A stretch of 64,000 bases of DNA from Bordetella petrii (lineage in GTDB: Bacteria > Pseudomonadota > Gammaproteobacteria > Burkholderiales > Burkholderiaceae_B). The position numbers and the translations under genes were made by a program. Location of the stretch: the NCBI RefSeq assembly GCF_017356245.1, contig NZ_JAFMZZ010000001.1:1755698-1819697 (forward strand), read 5' to 3'. The notes below the pieces were generated by a model that did no database searches, had not been told where the DNA came from, and saw only the letters and a list, made by a program, of their open reading frames with translations. The stretch's first letter is position 1; each line of letters starts with the position of its first letter. Below, piece by piece: positions 37,155 to 44,235 of the stretch.

Positions 37155-38138
37155 TCAAGGGCTTAAGGCGTAATCAGAGCGATATGGAGTGCGGCTCTTG
37201 AGTACGCCGAAGCATAAGTGAGCGAGCTTTCGCATGGCCGCGCCCAGCGCGGCCATTTTGCTTTTACCCGCGTTGAGCAAGCGAGCGTAAAGCGCCTGTA
37301 TATGCGGGTTGTGCCGTACCGCGACGACCGCTGCCATGTAGAGCGTGGCCCGTACTCGCGCCGGGCCGGTCTTGGATAGACGAGGCCGGCCATTCAGGCT
37401 GCTGCCCGATTGGCGCTGCACCGGTACAACGCCTAGATAAGCGGCCAGCGCCTGCGGTGAGTCGATGCGCCGGTTATGCATGATCGACAGAATGGCATTG
37501 CCGGTCTGCGGGCCAACGGCCGGGATACTGCTCAATAGCTCCCGGTCTCCCTTCAGGTCGGGGTGGCGATCGATGTGGTCGTCAATGGCGCGCTCCAGGC
37601 GCTTGATCTCTTCACGCAGGAACGCCACGGTCTTGGCGATCGAACCGGCCACCAGCTCCGGAGAGCGGCCAAACTCGCTTTTCTCCTGGCGGTTGAGCTC
37701 GCGTTGCAGGTCTTTGGCCAAGGCTTCACGCCGGGCCAGCAGTGCACGCAATTGCCGCGCATGCAGCGGCGCGGGCTGCCAAGCCGGTGGGCGCACTACC
37801 TGGCCGTAGCGGGCCAGCATGTAGCTGTCGATCTCATCGGTTTTCGAGCGCACCGCCAAGGCGCGGGCAAAGTCGCGTGCCTGTGCCGGATTGATCATCG
37901 AAACCGTGGTTCCTGCGTCGTGCAATGCCGTGCCGGCCTGCTCATGGTAGGGGCCGGTCGGCTCAAGCACGGCGTGCAATTGCTCCGGTGTAGCGCCTTG
38001 CTTGGCGCACCAGCCCACCAAGGCCTGGATGCCCGCGGCCGTGTTGGGCACCACTTTGGTCTTGCGCTTGTCGCCTTCGGCGCTCAGCAAGGCACAATTG
38101 AGCTTCGCCTTGGAGACGTCAATTCCTAGAAAAAACAT
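37155..38138 (-). CDS. IS110 family transposase (DEDD recombinase)
   Basis: 327 residues. The RuvC-like N-terminal domain carries the four acidic residues Asp7 (GIDVSK), Glu59 (LEPTG), Asp101 and Asp104 (SKTDEIDSYML). A coiled-coil-like region spans about 125-190. The C-terminal Tnp_20 domain (IPAVGPQTGNAILS, LGVVPVQRQSGSSLNG) holds the candidate nucleophilic serine at 244 or 246. All key residues are intact, so the enzyme may be active. IS110 recombinases use a bridge RNA to pair donor and target DNA. The stop codon overlaps the -35 hexamer proposed for the circle-junction promoter. Confidence 0.95.
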   Translation of the reverse strand: MFFLGIDVSKAKLNCALLSAEGDKRKTKVVPNTAAGIQALVGWCAKQGATPEQLHAVLEPTGPYHEQAGTALHDAGTTVSMINPAQARDFARALAVRSKTDEIDSYMLARYGQVVRPPAWQPAPLHARQLRALLARREALAKDLQRELNRQEKSEFGRSPELVAGSIAKTVAFLREEIKRLERAIDDHIDRHPDLKGDRELLSSIPAVGPQTGNAILSIMHNRRIDSPQALAAYLGVVPVQRQSGSSLNGRPRLSKTGPARVRATLYMAAVVAVRHNPHIQALYARLLNAGKSKMAALGAAMRKLAHLCFGVLKSRTPYRSDYALSP

Positions 38139-38172
38139 AGACTTGGGCTCCTCAAAAAGAATCCCCTCAACC

Positions 38173-38340
38173 CACTGTGCCCACTTACCTTGTACATGCA
38201 GGGTCCTGGCCCTAGGCTACCGTTCAGTGTTCAGCTGGCTTACAGGGGGCGGTTCCGGGGCTTCATCTGCGGAGCAAAGTCCACGCTTTCGGTGCCAGAA
38301 CAAGCTCACCGGAACCGCTGTGGTGATAGCTAATCACCAC
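38173..38340 (-). ncRNA. Predicted IS110 bridge RNA
   Basis: Non-coding, read on the minus strand upstream of the transposase. It starts with a hairpin GTGGTGAT-TAGCT-ATCACCAC (38340-38320). Next a 10-bp stem (38318-38309 with 38258-38249) closes a 50-nt loop: its 5' side has TCTGGCACC (38299-38291) and its 3' side CTCCGCAG (38274-38267). These match the left and right halves of the target repeat around the CT core. A second stem (CACTG 38229-38225 with CAGTG 38177-38173) closes a loop with ACGGTA (38223-38218) and TACAAG (38194-38189), matching the element's own right and left ends. This is the layout known for bridge RNAs. Length is about 168 nt. Folding was done by eye. Confidence 0.8.
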
Positions 38341-38357
38341 AAGTGCCAAGATACAAG

Positions 38358-38370
38358 GTGCCAGACACCG
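38358..38370 (+). repeat. Palindromic intergenic repeat, copy B, right half
   Basis: GTGCCAGACACCG, the half of the repeat that was separated from 37121-37139 by the insertion. It is followed by about 28 bp of unique DNA and then by the intact copy C. Confidence 0.8.
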
Positions 38371-38398
38371 TACGGTTAAGGCAGTCGCTGCACACTTC

Positions 38399-38429
38399 GG
38401 TGTCTGACACCCTGCGGGAGTCAGACACC
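38399..38429. repeat. Palindromic intergenic repeat, copy C
   Basis: Perfect 10-bp arms GGTGTCTGAC and GTCAGACACC around an 11-nt centre ACCCTGCGGGA. All 31 bp are identical to copy D at 44179-44209. A further degenerate arm pair (GAGACACCCGGGAGTCAGAC, from 38434) follows directly, so the repeats come in tandem pairs. It lies between the IS element and the end of the aromatic hydroxylase gene. Confidence 0.88.
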
Positions 38430-38472
38430 TGCCGAGACACCCGGGAGTCAGACTCCTGCCGCGGGGCGGGCC

Positions 38473-39669
38473 TCACCCCAGGCAGTTTTCCACCTTCCAT
38501 CCGTACAGCCACTGCAGTCCTTCATAGAACTGCGCCTGCGTCTTTCCCTCCCACAGGCTGTTGCGCACTTGCCGCTCGACGCCCTGGGCGTGGTAGATGC
38601 GGCCCATTTCGCGGGTGGACCACACCACCCGCGCGCTGCGCGGGATGCGCACCGATTCGTACAGCCGGAAGGCCGCCTGCAGGTCGCCGTCACAGGCCTT
38701 GACGGCCTGCCCCAGCGTGGCCGCGTCTTCCAGCGCCATGCAGGCGCCCTGCGCCATGTATTGCGTCATGGGGTGCGCGGCGTCGCCCAGCAGGGTGGCG
38801 CGGCCCTGGCCCCAGTGGTCGACGGGTTCGCGGTCGGCCGTGGCCCAGCGCCGCCATGAGGTCGGACGGTCCAGCATCTGGTGCGGGCGCGGATGGACGC
38901 CCTGGAAATAGCTCAGCACTTCTTCCTTGCTGCCGTCGCGCACCCCCCATTCCTCCTGCTCGCGGCTGTGGAAGGTGACCACCAGGTTGTACTGCTGGCC
39001 GCCGCGCAGGGGATAGTGCACCAGGTGGCAGCGCGGCCCGGCCCACAGCACCGGCGCATTGATGCGCAGCTCGTCGGGCATGTTGTCGCGCTCGACCACC
39101 GCGCGGTAGACCACGTGGCCGGTCACGCGGGCGGCGTCGCCCACCAGGTGTTCGCGTATCACCGACTTGACCCCGTCGCAGCCCAGCACGGCATCGGCGC
39201 GGTAGCGCCGGCCCTGCGTGTCCTGCACCTCGACCTGCGCGCCGTCCTGGCGCAGGCCGGTGATCTGGGTCGAGGTGTGGAACTGGATCAGCGGGTCGCG
39301 CTGCACGGCTTCCAGGATGGACTGGTGAATGTCGGCCCGGTGGATGACCGCGTACGGGCCGCCGAAGCGCTGCCTGAACGCCTCGCCGGTGTCGATGCGC
39401 ACCACTTCCTGGGCATCCACGGCATCCATCATGATGATGTGGTCGGTGAACACCGCGCGGCTGCGCGCGGTCTGACCGACGCCCAGGGCGTCCAGCGCCG
39501 CGAAGGCATTGGGCCCCAGCTGGATGCCGGCGCCGATTTCGCCGATGTGGCTGGCCTGTTCCAGCAACTGCACCGCGATGCCCTGGCGGGTCAGCGCCAG
39601 GGCGGCCGCCAGGCCGCCGATGCCGCCGCCGACCACAATGGCCGATTGCGTGCCCGTCGTGTCGCTCAT
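38473..39669 (-). CDS. FAD-dependent aromatic hydroxylase, probable 3-hydroxybenzoate 6-monooxygenase
   Basis: 398 residues. The Rossmann FAD motif VVGGGIGGLAAALALTRQG is at the N-terminus, the DG motif GCDGVKSVIRE is mid-protein, and GDAAHPMTQYMAQGACMALEDA is the second FAD motif. The sequence pattern is that of single-component hydroxylases of the salicylate/3-hydroxybenzoate type. With gentisate 1,2-dioxygenase, a fumarylpyruvate hydrolase and an isomerase in the same cluster, conversion of 3-hydroxybenzoate to gentisate is the best fit. Substrate is inferred. It is the last gene of the minus-strand cluster. Confidence 0.8.
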   Translation of the reverse strand: MSDTTGTQSAIVVGGGIGGLAAALALTRQGIAVQLLEQASHIGEIGAGIQLGPNAFAALDALGVGQTARSRAVFTDHIIMMDAVDAQEVVRIDTGEAFRQRFGGPYAVIHRADIHQSILEAVQRDPLIQFHTSTQITGLRQDGAQVEVQDTQGRRYRADAVLGCDGVKSVIREHLVGDAARVTGHVVYRAVVERDNMPDELRINAPVLWAGPRCHLVHYPLRGGQQYNLVVTFHSREQEEWGVRDGSKEEVLSYFQGVHPRPHQMLDRPTSWRRWATADREPVDHWGQGRATLLGDAAHPMTQYMAQGACMALEDAATLGQAVKACDGDLQAAFRLYESVRIPRSARVVWSTREMGRIYHAQGVERQVRNSLWEGKTQAQFYEGLQWLYGWKVENCLG

Positions 39670-39730
39670 GTCATGCTCCTGCTGTCTTGCGAGGTTCCGC
39701 GCGGGAACCGATGAAAAGGGGCGGGCCGCG

Positions 39731-41083
39731 TCATGCCGGCTCGCCCAGGAACGCGCCCCGGCGGCGCAACTGGTCCTGCAGGGCCGCGGCGGGCAGCTGG
39801 CGCAGCGCCACGCCGGCGCGCAGCGCCAGCGCCGCGGCGGTGCCGGCGGCCTCGCCCATCACGAAGCAGCTGCCGCTGACGCGCGCGGCCGACTGGCCTT
39901 CGTGCGTCATGCCGGCGCAGCGGCCGGCCACCAGCACGTTGGGCGCGGCGCCGGACGCCAGGCGCGGCACGATCATGCGCAGCGGCAGCTGGTTGTAGCC
40001 GCGCGACTGCGGTATGGGCGGCCACACCCACTGCACGTCGCCGGCCACATGGATTTCCAGCGGCCAGCCATTGACGCCGATGCTGTCCGGGAAGTCGGCG
40101 CAGCCCAGCACGTCGTCGCGGCTGAGCATGTACTCGGCCACGATGCGGCGGGTTTCGCGTATACCCAGCTGCGGGGCGATGTCCAGCACGTAGGCGCGCT
40201 CGAACCCGGGTACCCGCGCCCGCAGGAACGCCAGGTAGTCGACGATCTGCCGGCGGCCTTCCAGTTCGCCCGCCGACAGCGACAGCGCGTCGGTGCCGTC
40301 GGCGGCCGAGCCGTCGGGATTGCTGAGCTGGGTCACGTTGACGCGCCACTCGTAATCGTGTTTCTGGGGGCGCACAATGGCGCCGCGCCGCGGAAAGCGG
40401 AACTCGCCGCTGGCCTCGGCCTCGTCCATCAGCCGCGGAATGATCTTCCAGGCTTCGCGGGCGCGTTCGCCGTCGACGTTGCCCACCTTGAACATCAGCG
40501 TGGGGTACATCATGTGGCCCTGGCCGTCGCCTTTCTCGAACGGCAGGCCGGCCCACTGGGCGATATCGGCGTCGCCCGAGCAGTCGATGAATACGCGGCC
40601 GCGCACCGCGCGCGGGCCCGACTTGGTTTCCAGCAGCAGGGCATCCACCGCGCCGTCGGCGCCGCGCGCCACGCCGGTGGCCAGCGCGTGGAACAGCACC
40701 TGCGCGCCACTGTCGCGCAGCAGGCCATCGGCCGCGCACTTGAAGGCCGATACGTCGTAGGCCTGGGCGTGGATCTTGCCCAGGATCAGGTGCGGCTCGT
40801 TCAGGCCGTCCAGCGCGCGCATGCGGTCGAGCAGCTCGTCCGCCATGCCGTGCACTACCTGCCGGATATCGCCGTGCACATTGGCGTGCAGGCCGCAGAA
40901 ATTGGAAACGCCCGCCGCCGTGCCCATGCCGCCCAGAAAGCCGTAGCGTTCGGCCAGCAGCACGCTGGCGCCGTTGCGCGCGGCGCTGGCGGCCGCCAGC
41001 AGGCCGGCCGGCCCGCCGCCCAGCACGACGACGTCGTACTCGCCGTGTACTGGTATCTGGCGCGGGGGTTCGGTGACGAACAT
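39731..41083 (-). CDS. FAD-dependent oxidoreductase (FAD_oxidored type)
   Basis: 450 residues from ATG 41083, chosen because AAGGAGCCTCCG lies directly upstream. The N-terminus has the dinucleotide-binding motif YDVVVLGGGPAGLLAAASAARNG; VFIDCSGDADIAQWAG and the C-terminal NVLVAGRCAGMTHEGQSAARV are typical of the FAD_oxidored family (PF12831-like). Members reduce or dehydrogenate small organic acids; the substrate is unknown. It lies in the gentisate cluster between the hydroxylase and a Bug protein, with spacing of about 60 and 20 bp. Confidence 0.75.
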   Translation of the reverse strand: MFVTEPPRQIPVHGEYDVVVLGGGPAGLLAAASAARNGASVLLAERYGFLGGMGTAAGVSNFCGLHANVHGDIRQVVHGMADELLDRMRALDGLNEPHLILGKIHAQAYDVSAFKCAADGLLRDSGAQVLFHALATGVARGADGAVDALLLETKSGPRAVRGRVFIDCSGDADIAQWAGLPFEKGDGQGHMMYPTLMFKVGNVDGERAREAWKIIPRLMDEAEASGEFRFPRRGAIVRPQKHDYEWRVNVTQLSNPDGSAADGTDALSLSAGELEGRRQIVDYLAFLRARVPGFERAYVLDIAPQLGIRETRRIVAEYMLSRDDVLGCADFPDSIGVNGWPLEIHVAGDVQWVWPPIPQSRGYNQLPLRMIVPRLASGAAPNVLVAGRCAGMTHEGQSAARVSGSCFVMGEAAGTAAALALRAGVALRQLPAAALQDQLRRRGAFLGEPA

Positions 41084-41106
41084 CGGAGGCTCCTTGGGTG
41101 CGTGCA

Positions 41107-42093
41107 TTACTGGGCCTGGATGCCCAGCTGCTTGATCAGCGGCTTCCAGCGCCGCAGTTCATCATCCATGTAGGCGCGGAATTCGGCCGGCGTGTCGCCC
41201 ACCGGATCCATGTACTGCGCGCGCAGGCGCTGCTGCACGGCCGGGTCGTGGATGGCCTGGATCAGCGCGTCGGCGAGTTTCTTCCGGATATCGGCGGGTA
41301 CCTTGGACGATACGACAAAGCCGATCCAGGCCGAGCCTTCGATGCCCTTCACGCCCACTTCGCCCAGCGTGGGAATATCGGGCAGCAGCGCCGAGCGCTT
41401 CGACGAGGTGACGGCCAGCGCTTTCAGGCGGCCGTCTTTCACCATGGGCATCACGGCGATGGGCGGCAGCGCGGCGAATTGCGTGTCGCCGGCGATCACC
41501 GAGCTCAGCGCGGCTGGCGACGAGGGGTAGGGCACGTGCACCGCCTTGGCGCCAATGCGCTGCAGCATCAGCTCGACCGACAGGTGCGATACCGTGCCCG
41601 CGCCCGGCGACGGGAAGTTGTACTGGTCGGGGTGCTGCTTCAGCGCGTCGAGCAGCTGCGCGATGCTGGTGATGCCCGACTTGGCCGGCACGACCAGCAC
41701 GTTGGGCTGGTGCACGGCCAGCGTCAGGGCGGCCAGGTCTTTGAAAGGGTCATAGGGCAGCTTGTCGAACAGCACGGTATTGTTGACCAGCGGGCCGGTG
41801 ATGGACACCCCGAAGGTATAGCCGTCGGGCTTGGCGTTGGCGATGGCGAAGGTGCCGATGTTGCCGCTGGCGCCGGGCTTGTTCTCGACCACCACGGTCT
41901 GCCCCAGGATGCTGCCGGCCTTGTCGCCGACGATGCGCGCCACCTGGTCGGGGCTGGAGCCGGGGCCGAACGGCACCACCAGCTTCAGGGGCTGGGCCGG
42001 CCAGCCGGCCGCATGCGCCGTGGCCAGCGGCATCAGTATCAGTACGGTGCTCAACAGTCGGCGGCGCCAGCCGCTGGCGATCAAATCATGCAT
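41107..42093 (-). CDS. Bug family (TctC-like) periplasmic solute-binding protein 1
   Basis: 328 residues with a signal peptide ending ATAHA. The mature part begins GWPAQPLKLVVPFGPGSSPDQVARIV, and KPGASGNIGTFAIANAKPDGYTFG is the Bug family hallmark. These proteins bind carboxylates for tripartite tricarboxylate transporters. No TctA or TctB membrane gene is nearby. It overlaps the chorismate-mutase-fold gene by eight bases. Given its operon, an aromatic or dicarboxylic acid ligand is likely. Confidence 0.9.
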   Translation of the reverse strand: MHDLIASGWRRRLLSTVLILMPLATAHAAGWPAQPLKLVVPFGPGSSPDQVARIVGDKAGSILGQTVVVENKPGASGNIGTFAIANAKPDGYTFGVSITGPLVNNTVLFDKLPYDPFKDLAALTLAVHQPNVLVVPAKSGITSIAQLLDALKQHPDQYNFPSPGAGTVSHLSVELMLQRIGAKAVHVPYPSSPAALSSVIAGDTQFAALPPIAVMPMVKDGRLKALAVTSSKRSALLPDIPTLGEVGVKGIEGSAWIGFVVSSKVPADIRKKLADALIQAIHDPAVQQRLRAQYMDPVGDTPAEFRAYMDDELRRWKPLIKQLGIQAQ

Positions 42094-42466
42094 CAGGGTC
42101 TCCCGTTGGTGTCATTTTTTTGAAGTAGTGCTGCTCGTTGGCGATGAAGGCCGCCACCATGGCGCGGTAGGCGGCCTCGACCACGTCCTCCAGGTTCTCG
42201 AACCCCTGGTCGTGGCGGCGCGCCAGCTCGCGTGCCCGCACAAAGACTTCGGCCTGGCGCGCCGGCGCGCTGACCTGGAACGCATCGCGCTTGAAGCGCG
42301 CCGCGTCCTTTACATACATGGCGCGCTCGGCGATCAGCCGCACGATCGCGTCGTCGAGCCGGTCGATGTGCGCGCGCACCTCGCCCAGGCTGGCGCACAG
42401 CGGGCGATAGGCCGGGTCGTCGTACCGGCGCAGCGGGCCGGATGCGGGGTCGGGTTCGGTGGCCAT
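42086..42466 (-). CDS. Chorismate mutase type II fold protein, PchB-like
   Basis: 126 residues from ATG 42466 (MATEPDPASGPLRRYDD). The all-helical CM_2 fold is visible: VRAHIDRLDDAIVRLIAERAMYVKDAARFK, then RQAEVFVRARELARRHDQG and YRAMVAAFIANEQHYF. The pattern is close to isochorismate pyruvate lyase (PchB), which makes salicylate, and to secondary chorismate mutases. Its place in a catabolic cluster is unusual and its reaction there is not known. It overlaps the Bug gene downstream and is 24 bp upstream-coupled to the isomerase gene. Confidence 0.8.
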   Translation of the reverse strand: MATEPDPASGPLRRYDDPAYRPLCASLGEVRAHIDRLDDAIVRLIAERAMYVKDAARFKRDAFQVSAPARQAEVFVRARELARRHDQGFENLEDVVEAAYRAMVAAFIANEQHYFKKMTPTGDPDA

Positions 42467-42490
42467 GGCGTGTCTTCGCAAGAGGCCGGC

Positions 42491-43129
42491 TCAGCCGGCG
42501 TAGTCGGGCTGACGCTGCGGGGCGGCCGCCTGGAAGGCCGGCTGCTCGCTGCAATGCGCGTACACGCGCATTGCGTGCGGATAGGCCGCCAGGTCGCAGC
42601 CCATGCGCTGCGCATTGGCGATCTGCGGCACCAGGCAGCAGTCGGCCAGCGTGGGCGCCGCGCCGAAGCAATAGGGGCCGCCGCCGTGGCGCGCCAGCAG
42701 GGCCTCGACCGTGGCCATGCCTTCGCGGATCCAGTGGCCGTACCAGGCGTTCTTCTGTTCGTCGGTCGCGCCCAGCACATCCTGCAGATAGCGCAGGATG
42801 CGCAGGTTGTTCACCGGGTGCATGTCGCAGGCAATGGCGTACGACAGCTCCAGTACGCGCGCGCGCTGCTCCGGGTCGGCCGGGATCAGGCGCGGTTCGG
42901 GGTGCCGGGCATCCAGGTAGTCGATGATGGCCAGCGACTGCCCCAGCGCCAGGCGGCCGTCGTCCAGCAGCGGCACGTTGGCCGACGGATTGCGCGCCAC
43001 ATAATCCGCGGCGCGGTGCTCCAGTTTGCGGATATTGACGGGCACGTAGTCGTACGGCAGGCCCTTGAGCGCCAGCGCGATGCGCACGCGGTACGAGGTG
43101 GAACTGTTGAAGAAGCTGTGCAGTTGCAT
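42491..43129 (-). CDS. Maleylpyruvate/maleylacetoacetate isomerase (zeta-class GST)
   Basis: 212 residues starting MQLHSFFNSSTSYRVRIALALKG. The SSTSYRVRIAL motif is the zeta-class glutathione-binding segment with its catalytic serine. NVPLLDDGRLALGQSLAIIDYLD is the thioredoxin-fold end. In this cluster the fitting reaction is glutathione-dependent isomerisation of maleylpyruvate, the gentisate dioxygenase product, to fumarylpyruvate. The related MaiA acts on maleylacetoacetate, and sequence alone does not separate the two. Confidence 0.88.
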   Translation of the reverse strand: MQLHSFFNSSTSYRVRIALALKGLPYDYVPVNIRKLEHRAADYVARNPSANVPLLDDGRLALGQSLAIIDYLDARHPEPRLIPADPEQRARVLELSYAIACDMHPVNNLRILRYLQDVLGATDEQKNAWYGHWIREGMATVEALLARHGGGPYCFGAAPTLADCCLVPQIANAQRMGCDLAAYPHAMRVYAHCSEQPAFQAAAPQRQPDYAG

Positions 43130-43162
43130 GGAAGTCTACTGGGGGTGGCGGATGGGAGCGGT

Positions 43163-44128
43163 TCAGTCGGCGCTGATGCCGGTGCGCGTGATGATGTCGT
43201 CCCAGCGCTTGGCGTCCTTGGCGACCAGCGCGCCGAACTCGGCCGGCGTGGAGGTGGCGGGCACCATGCCCTGGGCGTCGAACGCCTTCGCGGTGGCGGG
43301 GTCTTGCAGGATGACGTTGATGGCCTGGTTCATGCGCCCCACGATCGCCTCGGGCGTGCCGGTTGGCGCGAACAGGCCGTACCACATGTCCACGTCGGCG
43401 CCCTGCAGCCCGGCCTCGGTCAGGGTCGGCACGTCGGGCAATTGCGGCAGGCGCTTGGGGCTGCCGGTGGCGATGACCTTCAGCTTGCCGGCCCGCACTT
43501 GCGGCAGCGCCACGTGCACCGGCAGGAACATATAGTCCAGCCGCCCGCCCAGCATGTCGGTGACGGCCCCGGCGGTGCCCTTGTAGGGCACGTGCAGCAT
43601 GCTGGTATGGGTGCGGTCCAGGAACAGCGCCATCGACAGGTGGTGCGGCGTGCCCACGCCGGGCGTGCCGTAGGTGAGCTTGCCGGGCGCGGCCTGGGCG
43701 GCCTTGACCACGTCGGCCACCGTCTTGGCCGGGTTGGAGGGATGCGTGACCAGCAGCAGCGAGCCCCATGAGGTCTGGCCGATGGGCGCCAGGTCTTTCA
43801 GCGGGTCGAAGTGCAGCTTGCCCTTGTACAGGCTGCTGTTCATGACCAGCGTGTTCACGGTAACCAGGAAGGTGTAGCCGTCGGGTTCGGCGCGCGCGGC
43901 TTTTTCGGTGCCGATATTGCCGCTGGCGCCGGCCAGGTTCTCGACCACCACCGGCTGGCCCAGCGCCTGGGGCAGATGGGCGGCCAGCTGGCGGGCGATC
44001 AGGTCGATGCCGGTGCCGGGCGTGAAGGGCACGACCAGCGTGATGGGACGCTCGGGCCAGGCGGCGTGGCTGGCCGTGGCGGCCAGCGCCAGGGCCAGCG
44101 CGGCCATGGCGCGGATCAGGATGTTCAT
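43163..44128 (-). CDS. Bug family (TctC-like) periplasmic solute-binding protein 2
   Basis: 321 residues from ATG 44128, with AAGGAGAGACAA as ribosome-binding site. The signal peptide is MNILIRAMAALALALAATAS. The mature part begins AAWPERPITLVVPFTPGTGIDLIARQL, and NLAGASGNIGTEKAARAEPDGYTF is the family motif. It is clearly distinct from the first Bug protein (41107-42093), so the cluster may take up two different acids or the two may differ in affinity. It starts downstream of repeat copy D. Confidence 0.9.
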   Translation of the reverse strand: MNILIRAMAALALALAATASHAAWPERPITLVVPFTPGTGIDLIARQLAAHLPQALGQPVVVENLAGASGNIGTEKAARAEPDGYTFLVTVNTLVMNSSLYKGKLHFDPLKDLAPIGQTSWGSLLLVTHPSNPAKTVADVVKAAQAAPGKLTYGTPGVGTPHHLSMALFLDRTHTSMLHVPYKGTAGAVTDMLGGRLDYMFLPVHVALPQVRAGKLKVIATGSPKRLPQLPDVPTLTEAGLQGADVDMWYGLFAPTGTPEAIVGRMNQAINVILQDPATAKAFDAQGMVPATSTPAEFGALVAKDAKRWDDIITRTGISAD

Positions 44129-44178
44129 TTGTCTCTCCTTGCCTTGCATGTAGTTATGGGGCGCTGCCTTGCTACTAA

Positions 44179-44209
44179 GGTGTCTGACACCCTGCGGGAG
44201 TCAGACACC
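44179..44209. repeat. Palindromic intergenic repeat, copy D
   Basis: All 31 bp identical to copy C: arms GGTGTCTGAC and GTCAGACACC. It lies in the 107-bp gap between the Bug-2 gene and the PhzS-like gene, both read leftward. A further GGACACCTG arm follows at 44224. It could form a strong hairpin in the operon message, separating the pathway genes from the transport genes. Confidence 0.88.
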
Positions 44210-44235
44210 GAAGCAGGATGCCCGGACACCTGCCA

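Larger units (their letters stand above)
37140..38357 (-). mobile_element. IS110-family insertion sequence, complete, inserted in a repeat
   Basis: The element runs from 37140 to 38355, plus one copy of the AG/CT core (38356-38357). The ends were placed by restoring the split repeat. It has no terminal inverted repeats. Short sub-terminal ones exist: TCTTGGC at 37146-37152 and GCCAAGA at 38345-38351. A single minus-strand transposase ends 15 bp from one end, and about 200 bp of non-coding DNA lies upstream of it, the layout of the IS110 group (the IS1111 group carries its long non-coding end downstream). Size is about 1.2 kb. CT at both junctions matches the known IS110 core. Confidence 0.9.

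Noticed and set aside
42086..42466. Reading the PchB-like gene as the housekeeping chorismate mutase of the Phe/Tyr pathway
   Set aside because: In betaproteobacteria that activity is usually fused to prephenate dehydratase (pheA); the operon position and lack of fusion argue against it.
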